A stretch of DNA of 64,000 bases from Hydrococcus rivularis NIES-593 (lineage in GTDB: Bacteria > Cyanobacteriota > Cyanobacteriia > Cyanobacteriales > Microcystaceae). The notes under the pieces are model-generated. The model searched no databases and had not been told where the DNA came from. It worked only from the letters and a program-made list of their open reading frames with translations. Numbering within the stretch: position 1 is the stretch's first letter; each line of letters begins with the position of its first letter. Shown here piece by piece: positions 40,911 to 49,512 of this stretch. The DNA lies in NCBI RefSeq assembly GCF_001904635.1, contig NZ_MRCB01000019.1:26174-90173 (forward strand). The letters are read 5' to 3'. A program made the position numbers and the translations under genes.

Positions 40911-43385
40911 TCAAATTAAATAGGCGATAGTTACTCCCGAACCGCCTTCATTTTGAGGGGCAAGTTCAAAGCGTTCGACTTGGGGATGATGTTGCAAGAA
41001 TTCATGAATTCCTTCGCGCAAGCGTCCCGTCCCTTTGCCATGAATAATCCATAGAACTCCCGATTCGGTGGCTTTAGAAATTGCTCTTTCCAATTCAGAT
41101 TCTGCCTCTGCTACCCGACTTCCTCGCAGATCGACGGTATTTTGAGAGGTTCTTACAGTAACAGGCGGTTTCGGCGTAGCAGGTTGGGGAGATGGCGTGA
41201 AAACAGCCTTTGGTTTGGCAGGAATTTCTACTTTTTTCCCGTCTAAAGACTCGATTTCTGTTAAAGGCACGGTCATTTTCATCAGCCCAAAACGAACTGT
41301 TACTTCTTCATCTGCAAGATGCAGCACTTCTGCCGTTTGACCTAAATTAGGCAGTCTTATTCTTTCGCCGACTTTGGGCACATAGCTAGAGGAGCGCTTT
41401 TCTAGCTTGGGAAGGCGATTTTCGGCAATTTGACCGATCGCTTCCGTGGCTTTTTGGGCATTTTGGGCGGTTGGAGATCCCTGTTGCAGTTGACGAATGA
41501 CTTTGGCGATCTCTGCTTTAGCTTGGGCGATCGCTTTTTGGACTTCCCTTTCCTGATACTGTTTCAACTCGCGCTCTTTTTCTTGCAAAGAAGCAGCTTT
41601 TTCGGAAATTTCGGTGTAAAATCGCTCGGTTTGTTGCAGCAGTTGACTGGCTTCTTTGGCTTTGAGTTCTTGCTCCCGGCGCTGCGCCTCCAATCCGGCA
41701 ATCGTTTGGTTAATCTCTTCGGAATAGCCGCCGACGCGTTTTCTCGCTTCCTCGACGATCTCTTGTCCGAGTCCTAATCGTTGCGCGATCGCAAGGGCGT
41801 TAGATCGTCCGGGAATTCCCCACAGCAAGCGATAGGTAGGCGAGAGGGTGCGATCGTCGAATTCAACCGAGGCATTTTCAAAGCGAGAGTCTTGATATTT
41901 TAGCGCTTTTAGTTCGCCGTAGTGAGTCGTCGCAATGGTTAATAAAGCGTTATCGGCAAGATATTTGAGCAGCGCGATCGCTAAAGCACTTCCCTCCGCC
42001 GGATCGGTTCCCGCACCCACTTCGTCGAGTAGGATTAGGGATTGGTTATTTGTCCTTTGTATCTTCCCTACCGCTTCACTATCCCACTCTTGTGCTTGTC
42101 TGTTATCGTCTGGGTCTTTTTGAACGCTTGAACTACTGAACTCTGCTTTTAATGTATCAAGAATCCGAATGATGCGGCGAATGTGTCCGGAAAAGGTAGA
42201 TAAATTCTGCTCTATTGATTGTTCGTCGCCAATATCGGCTAATACCTGTTCAAACCACGGTAATTCGACGGGTTCTCTAGCAGGAATGAATAAACCGACT
42301 TTTGCCATCAAGGCCGATAACCCAATGGTTTTGAGGGTGACGGTTTTTCCTCCCGTGTTGGGACCAGTAATAGCCACGACGCGAATTTTGGGGTCGATTT
42401 GTACGTTGATGGGAACAACGTCTGTGCCTTGTTCGTGCTGGTGCTGCCAAACTAAGAGAGGATGGCGTAGCTGCCGCAGGGTAATCGGTTCGCCTCCTGC
42501 AAAATCGATAAATCTAGGCGCATTTCCTTCTAGCCATAGGCTATAACGCGCTCTCGCAGTGGCTAAATCGAGGATAGTAGCGACGGCTAATAAATACTCT
42601 AAATCAGATTCAACGGCTGCAACTCGTTCGGTTAACGATCGCAGGATCGCTTCTTCTTCTGCTTGTTCTTGACGGCGATATTGCCTGAGTTGGTTTCCTA
42701 AGTTAACGATCGCATTGGGTTCGATATAAAGGGTTGCGCCAGTACTAGATGTATCCTGGATAATGCCAGGAATTTGGTCTTTTTGAGGGGCTTTAACGGG
42801 GATAACGAAGCGATCGCCCCTTTGAGTAATGACGGGTTCTTGAACGGCTCCTCCCTGTCTTTGTAGGATACTCTGAAGCTTTTGATAGATGCTGTCTCGG
42901 ACTTCTTTGAGGCGGACGCGAATGCTTGCTAATTTAGGAGAAGCGCGATCGGCGACTTTTCCCGCATCATCGATGCAGCGATGGATTTCTTGCTCTATTT
43001 CGGGATAGGTGCGAATTTCGGCAACTAATTCGGTTAAAACGGGGATATCTTCTCGATTGTCGATAACTCGTCGCAAGCGTCTAACCCCTGCGAGAGTGGT
43101 TGCAATGTCGAGCAATTCTTGTCCCGACAGCATACCGCCGAGTTTGGCTCTCTCCAAGGATTCTCCAATATCGGCAATCCCGTCAAACGACCACCCAGTT
43201 TCTAAATCTTGTTCGAGTTGATAAACTTCTTTGGTTTGTGCCAAAAGCTGCAAGCTTTCGGCTTTTGTTGTTGGAATTTCCAAATTTCGAGCAGCGACAG
43301 CACCTAGCTTAGTCGCGGCAAAGGTAGCTAGGTGCTGACAGAGACGATTCCATTCGAGTAATTCTAAAGTTTCTTGTTGTATCAA
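40911..43385 (-). CDS. mutS2: Endonuclease MutS2
   Basis: An 824-residue protein: core and clamp segments, the MutS ATPase with Walker A GPNTGGKTVTLKT (near residue 340) and Walker B SLILLDEVGAGTDP, then a coiled coil and a C-terminal Smr nuclease domain (VDLRGSRVAEAESELE, HGKGTGRLREGIHEFL). MutS2 acts in recombination control and in splitting collided ribosomes. The start is TTG at 43385, supported by the family start (IQQETLELLEWNRLCQHLA). An extra segment of about 36 residues (SSSSVQKDPDDNRQAQ and following) interrupts the ATPase just ahead of Walker B. Confidence 0.95.
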   Translation of the reverse strand: MIQQETLELLEWNRLCQHLATFAATKLGAVAARNLEIPTTKAESLQLLAQTKEVYQLEQDLETGWSFDGIADIGESLERAKLGGMLSGQELLDIATTLAGVRRLRRVIDNREDIPVLTELVAEIRTYPEIEQEIHRCIDDAGKVADRASPKLASIRVRLKEVRDSIYQKLQSILQRQGGAVQEPVITQRGDRFVIPVKAPQKDQIPGIIQDTSSTGATLYIEPNAIVNLGNQLRQYRRQEQAEEEAILRSLTERVAAVESDLEYLLAVATILDLATARARYSLWLEGNAPRFIDFAGGEPITLRQLRHPLLVWQHQHEQGTDVVPINVQIDPKIRVVAITGPNTGGKTVTLKTIGLSALMAKVGLFIPAREPVELPWFEQVLADIGDEQSIEQNLSTFSGHIRRIIRILDTLKAEFSSSSVQKDPDDNRQAQEWDSEAVGKIQRTNNQSLILLDEVGAGTDPAEGSALAIALLKYLADNALLTIATTHYGELKALKYQDSRFENASVEFDDRTLSPTYRLLWGIPGRSNALAIAQRLGLGQEIVEEARKRVGGYSEEINQTIAGLEAQRREQELKAKEASQLLQQTERFYTEISEKAASLQEKERELKQYQEREVQKAIAQAKAEIAKVIRQLQQGSPTAQNAQKATEAIGQIAENRLPKLEKRSSSYVPKVGERIRLPNLGQTAEVLHLADEEVTVRFGLMKMTVPLTEIESLDGKKVEIPAKPKAVFTPSPQPATPKPPVTVRTSQNTVDLRGSRVAEAESELERAISKATESGVLWIIHGKGTGRLREGIHEFLQHHPQVERFELAPQNEGGSGVTIAYLI

Positions 43386-43639
43386 GGGTCGTATATTAAA
43401 ACTGGCTTTGTCTTATCTTTGTCTTATTTTATAGTTTATCTAGTTTCGATCCCCACCTGGCAAGCAATCTGCAAAGGAAATCGCGGTCGCTCCTATTTAT
43501 CCTTACTGTAATCGATCTGTCTCCGTTCTGAGCATGTTACTTTAGTCAGATTTTTGGGAGTTTTTTCATTGAGCATCTGTAGCGTTCTTTTTTAGAAATG
43601 GTAGAAGTTGTCATTAGATGACAGGATAGTTTCATCGCC

Positions 43640-46144
43640 CTATAAATTGTTGTTCCCAAGCGAGGCTGCAACTAACTCTCTTACACTGGCAGCCGAGTCT
43701 AATTTCAAAGCCGCTTGCGCGATCGCCTGCGCTTCGGTTATAGTTATCTGCGCGATCGCACCCTTAACCTCTCCAATCTTTTGAGGATTGAGACTGAGTT
43801 CGTCTATCCCCAATCCCAATAAGATAGGCACTGCCAGGGGATCGGCTGCCAGTTCGCCACATAGTCCCACCCAAATTCCAGCTTCGCGGGCAGCTTGTAC
43901 GGTTTGCTGAATCGTTCGCAACACGGCTGGATGCAAGGCATCGGCTAAGGCAGCCACCTTGGCGTTGGTGCGATCGCAAGCCATAACGTATTGACTGAGA
44001 TCGTTAGTGCCAAGGCTGAAAAAATTCACCTCAGATGCCAAGCGATCCGCGATCGCAGCAGCCGAGGGAACTTCTACCATAATGCCGACTTCCATTGCTT
44101 CATCGAAGGGAATATTAGCTTGGCGAAGTTCGGATTGGACTTCAGCCAGAATTGCTTTAGCTTGCCGGACTTCGGCTACAGTAGAAATCATCGGGAACAT
44201 TATCTTAATCTTATGTCCGGGACTGGCTCGCAAAATTGCCCGCAACTGAGTTTTGAAGATATCGGTGCGATCGAGACAGAAACGAATCCCGCGCCAGCCT
44301 AAGAATGGGTTGGTTTCCGGTGACAAACCGAGGTAGGGAACTGGTTTATCGCCGCCAACATCGAGGGTGCGAATGATGAAGGGACGAGTATCCATCAATT
44401 GCGCGATCGCCTGATAGACGGCTAATTGTTCTTCTTCAGAAGGCGCGATCGTTCGATCGAGATAAAGAAATTCAGTACGCATCACCCCAACGCCTTCTGC
44501 ACCCAGATTCAGGGCGACTTTAGCATCGGCTATCCCGCTGATATTTGCGAGTATGGGAATTGGTTTTCCGTCGCGAGTAATAGCGGGTTGTTGCGCTGTT
44601 GCTAGGGCTTTCTGTTTGGCGGCTTGGACGCGATCGCGCTTTGATTGAAGCGTAGCTATAGTATCTTCATCTGGATCTATCCATACCTTGCCACTTTCGC
44701 CATCAAGTGCCAAGCAAGTTTCATCGCGCAATTTCAATACCTCTGGCGTTAAGCCAACTACTACCGGAATGCCTAATGTTTTTGCCACAATAGCGCTATG
44801 AGAAGTGGCGCTGCCATGAGTCATGCAAATGCCCAGCACTCGTTCGGGATCTAACTTAGTTACATCAGAAGGCGTTAAATCCGGAGCAACCAGAATGACT
44901 GGATGGGTTAGTTCTAATGCCGTCAGATTGCTACCTGTTAGCCGTCTGAGCACTCGCTGTCCCACATCTGTTACGTCAGCAACACGCGATCGCAGGTAAG
45001 GATCTTCAAGCTGGCGGTAAGTTGTTGTCAACTTCTCGACTGCTTCATGCCAAGCTACTTCGGCATTCAGATGTCTTTCAAAAATGTTTTGGCGCACTGT
45101 ATCTAGCAGTGCCGGATCTTCTAGAAATAATACATGAGCATCGAAAATAGCCGCTTCTGAGTCGCCAATTTGACTGGCAGTTTGCTGCCTCAGCGATCGT
45201 ATTTCCTGCTTGGCAATTTGAAGCGCTACCTGCAATTGCTGCCATTCAGTCTGAGGATCTGCGCTAAGACGTTCGGCTAGTTGGACTGGTGTGGGGCAAT
45301 AGAGAAAAGCCGGCGCGATCGCGATGCCGGGAGAGGCGGGAATTCCTTGTAGATCTGGGGAGAGAGAGGGTGAAGAGGTGAGGGGGAAAGATTCTAAAAC
45401 GCGATCGCTTTCTCCAAAGTTGTCTTCTACCAAGGCTTGTAATGCCTCTAGCGCCTCATCTGCATCGGTGCCGCGTGCCGCGATCGCAATTTCGTGTCCT
45501 TGCCTTACCCCTAATGTAGCGACTTGGTTAATACTATCGGCACGGACATATTCAGTCCCTTTGGTAATATTTCGCACCTCGATTTGCGACTGAAAATGAG
45601 CTGCCGTGGCAACGAATTTAGCGGCTGGACGGGCGTGTAATCCTAATTGATTGCGAATAATCAGGTGAATTTCTTTAGTTTGTCCTCGGTCATTTGTCTT
45701 TTGTCCTTTGTCTTCAACCAATGATAACTGACTTCCCAATTGAGCGGCTTTGGCTGCTAATGCTTCTCGTGCTTCGGCGATGACTCTTTCGATGTTACTG
45801 CCCGTTGTTGCTGCCACTGCTGCCGCGATCGCGCCTTCTACCAAGGGGGCTTCGCACAGATACACTTTATCTCGTCGTTCATCTGGGAGAAATTCTAGCG
45901 CCATTTCTGCACTCATCAGGGCGCTGCCAAGATCCATTAAAACGAGAACGCCATCGTCGCTATAAACGGACTCAATGGCTTCTCGAACCTGCATTGCATC
46001 GGTGCCTAGCGGGTTTTGGGGATCGTCAATTCCTGCGGCAATCGCTAATTTTACCTTGCCTCGAACCATCTGCGTTGCCAGTTCGCGCACGCCTTCGGCA
46101 AGTTGCCGACTGTGAGAGACGATAACAATTGCGATCGCTGCCAT
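43640..46144 (-). CDS. DhaM-HPr-EI fusion (PTS phosphotransferase)
   Basis: An 834-residue three-domain protein. Residues 1-130 are a DhaM-type EIIA-Man domain (VIVSHSRQLAEGV with His11). About 160-250 is HPr (NQLGLHARPAAKFVA, phospho-His). About 265 to the end is enzyme I (THGSATSHSAIVAKTLGIPVV with active His, GVGMRTEFLYLDR). This is the multi-phosphoryl protein that phosphorylates DhaL-ADP in PEP-dependent dihydroxyacetone kinase systems. No dhaK, dhaL or sugar EII genes are in the window. The DhaM-HPr linker (EDKGQKTNDRGQTKE) and HPr-EI linker (PLTSSPSLSPDLQG) are coded by repeat-like DNA. Confidence 0.9.
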   Translation of the reverse strand: MAAIAIVIVSHSRQLAEGVRELATQMVRGKVKLAIAAGIDDPQNPLGTDAMQVREAIESVYSDDGVLVLMDLGSALMSAEMALEFLPDERRDKVYLCEAPLVEGAIAAAVAATTGSNIERVIAEAREALAAKAAQLGSQLSLVEDKGQKTNDRGQTKEIHLIIRNQLGLHARPAAKFVATAAHFQSQIEVRNITKGTEYVRADSINQVATLGVRQGHEIAIAARGTDADEALEALQALVEDNFGESDRVLESFPLTSSPSLSPDLQGIPASPGIAIAPAFLYCPTPVQLAERLSADPQTEWQQLQVALQIAKQEIRSLRQQTASQIGDSEAAIFDAHVLFLEDPALLDTVRQNIFERHLNAEVAWHEAVEKLTTTYRQLEDPYLRSRVADVTDVGQRVLRRLTGSNLTALELTHPVILVAPDLTPSDVTKLDPERVLGICMTHGSATSHSAIVAKTLGIPVVVGLTPEVLKLRDETCLALDGESGKVWIDPDEDTIATLQSKRDRVQAAKQKALATAQQPAITRDGKPIPILANISGIADAKVALNLGAEGVGVMRTEFLYLDRTIAPSEEEQLAVYQAIAQLMDTRPFIIRTLDVGGDKPVPYLGLSPETNPFLGWRGIRFCLDRTDIFKTQLRAILRASPGHKIKIMFPMISTVAEVRQAKAILAEVQSELRQANIPFDEAMEVGIMVEVPSAAAIADRLASEVNFFSLGTNDLSQYVMACDRTNAKVAALADALHPAVLRTIQQTVQAAREAGIWVGLCGELAADPLAVPILLGLGIDELSLNPQKIGEVKGAIAQITITEAQAIAQAALKLDSAASVRELVAASLGNNNL

Positions 46145-46255
46145 TGAGAATAAAAATATGCTTTATAGTTCAATGATAATTTGTTGAATTCTGGTCGATC
46201 GGTTCTAGAAAGTTGCCGTTAAAATTATCCTAAAGTTCTTTTAGGGCGATCGGTT

Positions 46256-47353
46256 GTGAAATTTGGTCAATGGCTCGGCTTTCTCAGCTTACTTGTTTCT
46301 TTATACATTCTCTGGAAAATTCAACAATTGCTGTTGCTAGCGTTTACAGCAGTCATTCTTACAATTGCTCTCAACCGAATTGTTCGTTATTGGCAACGGT
46401 TTGGGATTAAACGACCCCTCGCGATCGCTATTACTGTAATTTCCAGCCTCATCGTTACCATTCTAATTTTCGTCCTCATCTTACCGCCTTTCTTCGAACA
46501 ATTTCAAAACCTAATCGCTTTGCTCCCCAGCGCCTGGGAACGAATTCGCTCTCAAATTGACATTTTTAAACAGCAACAATTGCAATTTGAATGGCTGCCC
46601 CCACTCCCCACTCAAGCCGTTCTAATCGAACGGTTACATCCTTTAGGAACAGCCTTATTTAACAATTTCTTTGCAGTTTTTTCCAATTCTTTAGCTGTTG
46701 TTTTACAACTCCTCTTGATCTTCATTTTAACTTTAATGATGTTGGTCAGTCCACAAGGATACCGAAAAGCATTTTTAATATTATTTCCCTCTTTTTATCG
46801 TCAGCGTGCCGATGAAATTCTCTCGGCATCTGAAGAAGCATTAGGAAATTGGTTAATAGGTATTGTCATTACTTCTACCTTTATTGGAACTTTGAGCGGA
46901 CTGAGCCTATTAGTATTACAAATTAATTTAGTTCTAGTTCATGCCTTAATAGCTGGTTTACTGAATTTCATTCCTAATATTGGTCCCATGCTCAGCATGA
47001 TTTTTCCGATTACCATTGCCCTCCTCGATTCTCCTTGGAAAATTGGAGCGATTGTCGTTGCATATATTATTATTCAGCAGCTTGAAAGTTATTGGCTTAC
47101 TCCTACTATTATGGCAAAACAGGTATCTGTATTACCTGCGGTAACCTTGCTCGCTCAAATCTTTTTTGCTCAAGCTTTTGGTTTCTTCGGATTATTGCTT
47201 GCCCTACCTCTAACTGTCGTTGCTTCAATTTTAATTGAAGAAATATTATTTAAAGATATTTTAGATAAATGGGAAATTTCTCCAAGTTCTGATTTAATTT
47301 TTGCTCGATCTTTTCCTAGTCATGAACCAGAAAATACTTCTATGGATCGTTAG
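46256..47353 (+). CDS. AI-2E family (PerM-like) transporter
   Basis: A 365-residue protein with six to eight hydrophobic segments and the family features: N-terminal helices, the SPQGYRKAFLILFP block, and the central region LLNFIPNIGPMLSMIFPITIALL (near residue 240). Members move AI-2, organic acids or sodium; the cyanobacterial ligand is unknown. The start is GTG at 46256. The C-terminal tail overlaps the downstream binding-protein gene by 32 bases. Confidence 0.8.
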   Translation: MKFGQWLGFLSLLVSLYILWKIQQLLLLAFTAVILTIALNRIVRYWQRFGIKRPLAIAITVISSLIVTILIFVLILPPFFEQFQNLIALLPSAWERIRSQIDIFKQQQLQFEWLPPLPTQAVLIERLHPLGTALFNNFFAVFSNSLAVVLQLLLIFILTLMMLVSPQGYRKAFLILFPSFYRQRADEILSASEEALGNWLIGIVITSTFIGTLSGLSLLVLQINLVLVHALIAGLLNFIPNIGPMLSMIFPITIALLDSPWKIGAIVVAYIIIQQLESYWLTPTIMAKQVSVLPAVTLLAQIFFAQAFGFFGLLLALPLTVVASILIEEILFKDILDKWEISPSSDLIFARSFPSHEPENTSMDR

Positions 47354-48182
47354 CCTACTCTTTTTTGTTGGTTTGCCGCTGGATATTAAGGCTCAAGAAG
47401 AAACTATTCTACAGGAAATCGAACGAACGGGATTAGTCAAACTCGGAATTCGAGCGGGAGCTTTTCCCTTCGGCTATAAAGATGCGGATAATAATTTTGC
47501 AGGGATTTGCGTCGATTTATTTAAGACAGTTGTAGATGAAATTAAAAAAGAATTAAAACGAGATATTTTGGCAATTAAACTTTATGAATCCAATCTAATT
47601 AATCGTTTTAATTTGGTTGAAAATAGAATTGTTCATCTCGAATGCGGACCTAATACAATCGATCCTCAATTACCCAGAAACGTGCAATTTTCCAATTCTT
47701 TTTTTGTGACGGGCACGCAATTGTTAATTAGGATAGATAATGCTAATAAAATCAAGGCTAACAGGGATTTTTCTAATTTGACCATCGGCGTTCTTCGCGG
47801 CACGATTACCCAACAACTGCTTGCCCAAAAATATCCATTAGCAAATCTGCAACAATTTCAAGGAATTACTGGACGGCGGCGAGGCATACAAGCAGTCCAA
47901 CAGTTGAAAATTGATGCTTTTGCCAGCGATGGTATTCTTTTAATCGGCGAAGCAACTAGAGAAGGTTTATTTTTAGGGCAAGATTATCTATTAGTGCCTC
48001 AAAAACCACTAGATTGCGTCTATTATGGTTTTATTCTTCCTAAAAACGATCCTCAATGGCGCGATTTAGTCAACTCTGCAATTCAAGCAGCGTCATTGCC
48101 CCAAATTTTTAGCAAATGGTTTGGCGAAATTTCTCCTGAAATAAGGGAGATGGCAGAGTTTTGTAGAAGCGAGGGGTCTTAA
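47322..48182 (+). CDS. Amino-acid-type ABC transporter substrate-binding protein
   Basis: A 286-residue protein from ATG 47322 with a cleavable signal peptide (KILLWIVSLLFFVGLPLDIKA). The SBP_bac_3 fold follows (ETILQEIERTGLVKLGIRAGAFPFGYKD, then FAGICVDLFKTVVDEI and VLRGTITQQLL), as in glutamate/glutamine binding proteins. No permease or ATPase genes follow. The ATG lies inside the end of the AI-2E-type gene in another frame, so translation may be coupled. TTG 47301 is a less likely start. Confidence 0.78.
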   Translation: MNQKILLWIVSLLFFVGLPLDIKAQEETILQEIERTGLVKLGIRAGAFPFGYKDADNNFAGICVDLFKTVVDEIKKELKRDILAIKLYESNLINRFNLVENRIVHLECGPNTIDPQLPRNVQFSNSFFVTGTQLLIRIDNANKIKANRDFSNLTIGVLRGTITQQLLAQKYPLANLQQFQGITGRRRGIQAVQQLKIDAFASDGILLIGEATREGLFLGQDYLLVPQKPLDCVYYGFILPKNDPQWRDLVNSAIQAASLPQIFSKWFGEISPEIREMAEFCRSEGS

Positions 48183-48315
48183 GTATCCTCATGCGCCTAT
48201 GAATTTAGCTAATTAAACATAAAAGGAGATTATATTTTTGAGTATTGATATTTGCTAAAGTTATAGATAGAGTAGTATCAGCAACCTAAAACTACATCTC
48301 AGATACTTAATATCT

Positions 48316-48612
48316 ATGTCAACTCTAGTCCAGAAAGATATTTATCAGTCTTCGCATCTACTAAGATTTCTTCAACAATGGATTGACGATTTGGAGATTC
48401 GTGAAGAACAAATAGCCCGTCAAATCGTTAGGCTAATTCCCGCCCAGTGCCCGTTTGCCCGTGAAGTACGGCTGTTTGGCCGGGTCATTCTTCGCATCCC
48501 TGCCCTCTGTAAACTCAATCCTCTCTACGAGCAACTGATGGGTCTGCGGTTTCGTGCCCTTTGCTTTCTTGCCGACCAGTGTGGAGAAGACATCGCCAGT
48601 CATTGTACCTAA
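48316..48612 (+). CDS. Mo-dependent nitrogenase C-terminal domain family small protein
   Basis: A 98-residue protein with the motif block REEQIARQIVRLIPAQCPFAREV and CKLNPLYEQLMGLRFRALCFLAD. I recognise the family annotated as Mo-dependent nitrogenase family protein in cyanobacteria, which is found well outside nif clusters and whose role is unknown. Four Cys (PAQC, PALC, ALC, DQC) may bind metal. No nif genes are in the window, so no nitrogen-fixation role follows. Confidence 0.7.
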   Translation: MSTLVQKDIYQSSHLLRFLQQWIDDLEIREEQIARQIVRLIPAQCPFAREVRLFGRVILRIPALCKLNPLYEQLMGLRFRALCFLADQCGEDIASHCT

Positions 48613-48693
48613 TTAGCTAGTACGTGTCTAACTGTTTTGCGAAATTAGCAATTGGTTAATTTAAATTTTTAATTAATCTCATTTGTCATTGCC

Positions 48694-48951
48694 ATGCCAG
48701 ACTCAATCATGTATCGAGAGGATGCTTATGTTGTCCTCGAATCCGACCGACCCGAACAATTGATGACTCCCGAAGGGTTATTAGAAAAATTGACAGAAAT
48801 CGTGCGATCGCGTCAAGATAATTTGCCCAGAGAACTGCAAAAATTTACCGATGTTGAAGAACAAGCACGATACTTAATGGAAAATTACTGCGAATTAGAT
48901 ATGGAAGCCGGAAAATATTTGCAATGGTACGTTGTCCGCTTGGAAAAATAA
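48694..48951 (+). CDS. Chlororespiratory reduction 7 (CRR7)-like protein
   Basis: An 85-residue protein ending LQWYVVRLEK, with IMYREDAYVVLE at the start and LMENYCELDMEAGKY before the end. I identify this with the CRR7 family. In plants CRR7 is needed for assembly of the chloroplast NDH complex, and cyanobacterial members are small soluble proteins of unproven function. Start ATG 48694; ATG 48709 is also possible. Recognition is from memory of the family's C-terminus. Confidence 0.7.
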   Translation: MPDSIMYREDAYVVLESDRPEQLMTPEGLLEKLTEIVRSRQDNLPRELQKFTDVEEQARYLMENYCELDMEAGKYLQWYVVRLEK

Positions 48952-49042
48952 TATAAAAACTACTCGGTCAGTCCCCTTTGCTGTTTGCGAATCATTGGTC
49001 ATTGGTTATGACCAATCAGCCTAGTTGACTGGCAAAACTCAA

Positions 49043-49084
49043 ATCGCCCTCACCCCAACCCCTCTCCCGTTCTGGGAGAGGGGC
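49043..49084 (+). repeat. Dispersed hairpin repeat, copy 2
   Basis: ATCGCCCTCACCCCAACCCC followed by CTCTCCCGTTCTGGGAGAGGGG: the same family as 29016-29070 and 63946-64000, with one C fewer and a different loop. Confidence 0.75.
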
Positions 49085-49194
49085 TTTTAACTTAAGATTT
49101 TGGACTGAAGTCCCTTCGCCCCTTGTGGGAGATGAGGGGACAAGGATTGGTCAGTCAACCAGGAAGTAATGATTATTAGCGATCGCGAATTTAA

Positions 49195-49344
49195 AACAGA
49201 TTGTTTAAAACAGAAGGTTTATTGGAAGAAGCAAACGAGCGAGCTAAATTAGCGATCGCGCAGTTACTAACAATGGCAGGGTATGAGAAAGTAGAAGTAA
49301 ACGCGACTACCCCCTCGCCCGAAACCTGTAGTGTCACTCAATAA
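49195..49344 (+). pseudogene. C-terminal remnant, possibly of a DUF4230-type protein
   Basis: A 49-codon frame ending in TAA at 49342-49344, opened by a stop at 49192-49194 and without a start codon at the right place. It reads LLEEANERAKLAIAQLLTMAGYEKVEVNA, which resembles the conserved end of DUF4230 proteins. The rest of the protein is missing upstream. The assignment is from memory and tentative. Confidence 0.35.
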
Positions 49345-49512
49345 GTCAAAATAATGACTAATGACACATCCGAAAGAAATCTACGATCTGCTCTTGGATT
49401 ATTTGGGGACAACACTGCCTAGAATTACGGGTTTCCTCACTGCGATCGCCCCGGCTCGAACGATACAGTGAAAAAAGATGAAGAAACATTACAAACCCGG
49501 AGTGCTCAGATC

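Larger units (their letters stand above)
48952..49512. other. Intergenic region with repeat copy and decayed ORF
   Basis: Of about 560 bp, 49043-49084 is a hairpin repeat copy and 49195-49344 a short coding relic. There is also simple-sequence text (ATTGGTCATTGGTTATGACC, about 48993-49012). No intact gene. Confidence 0.6.

Noticed and set aside
48316..48612. Evidence for nitrogen fixation from the Mo-dependent nitrogenase family protein
   Set aside because: This small family is widespread in cyanobacteria outside nif clusters, and no nif gene is in the window.
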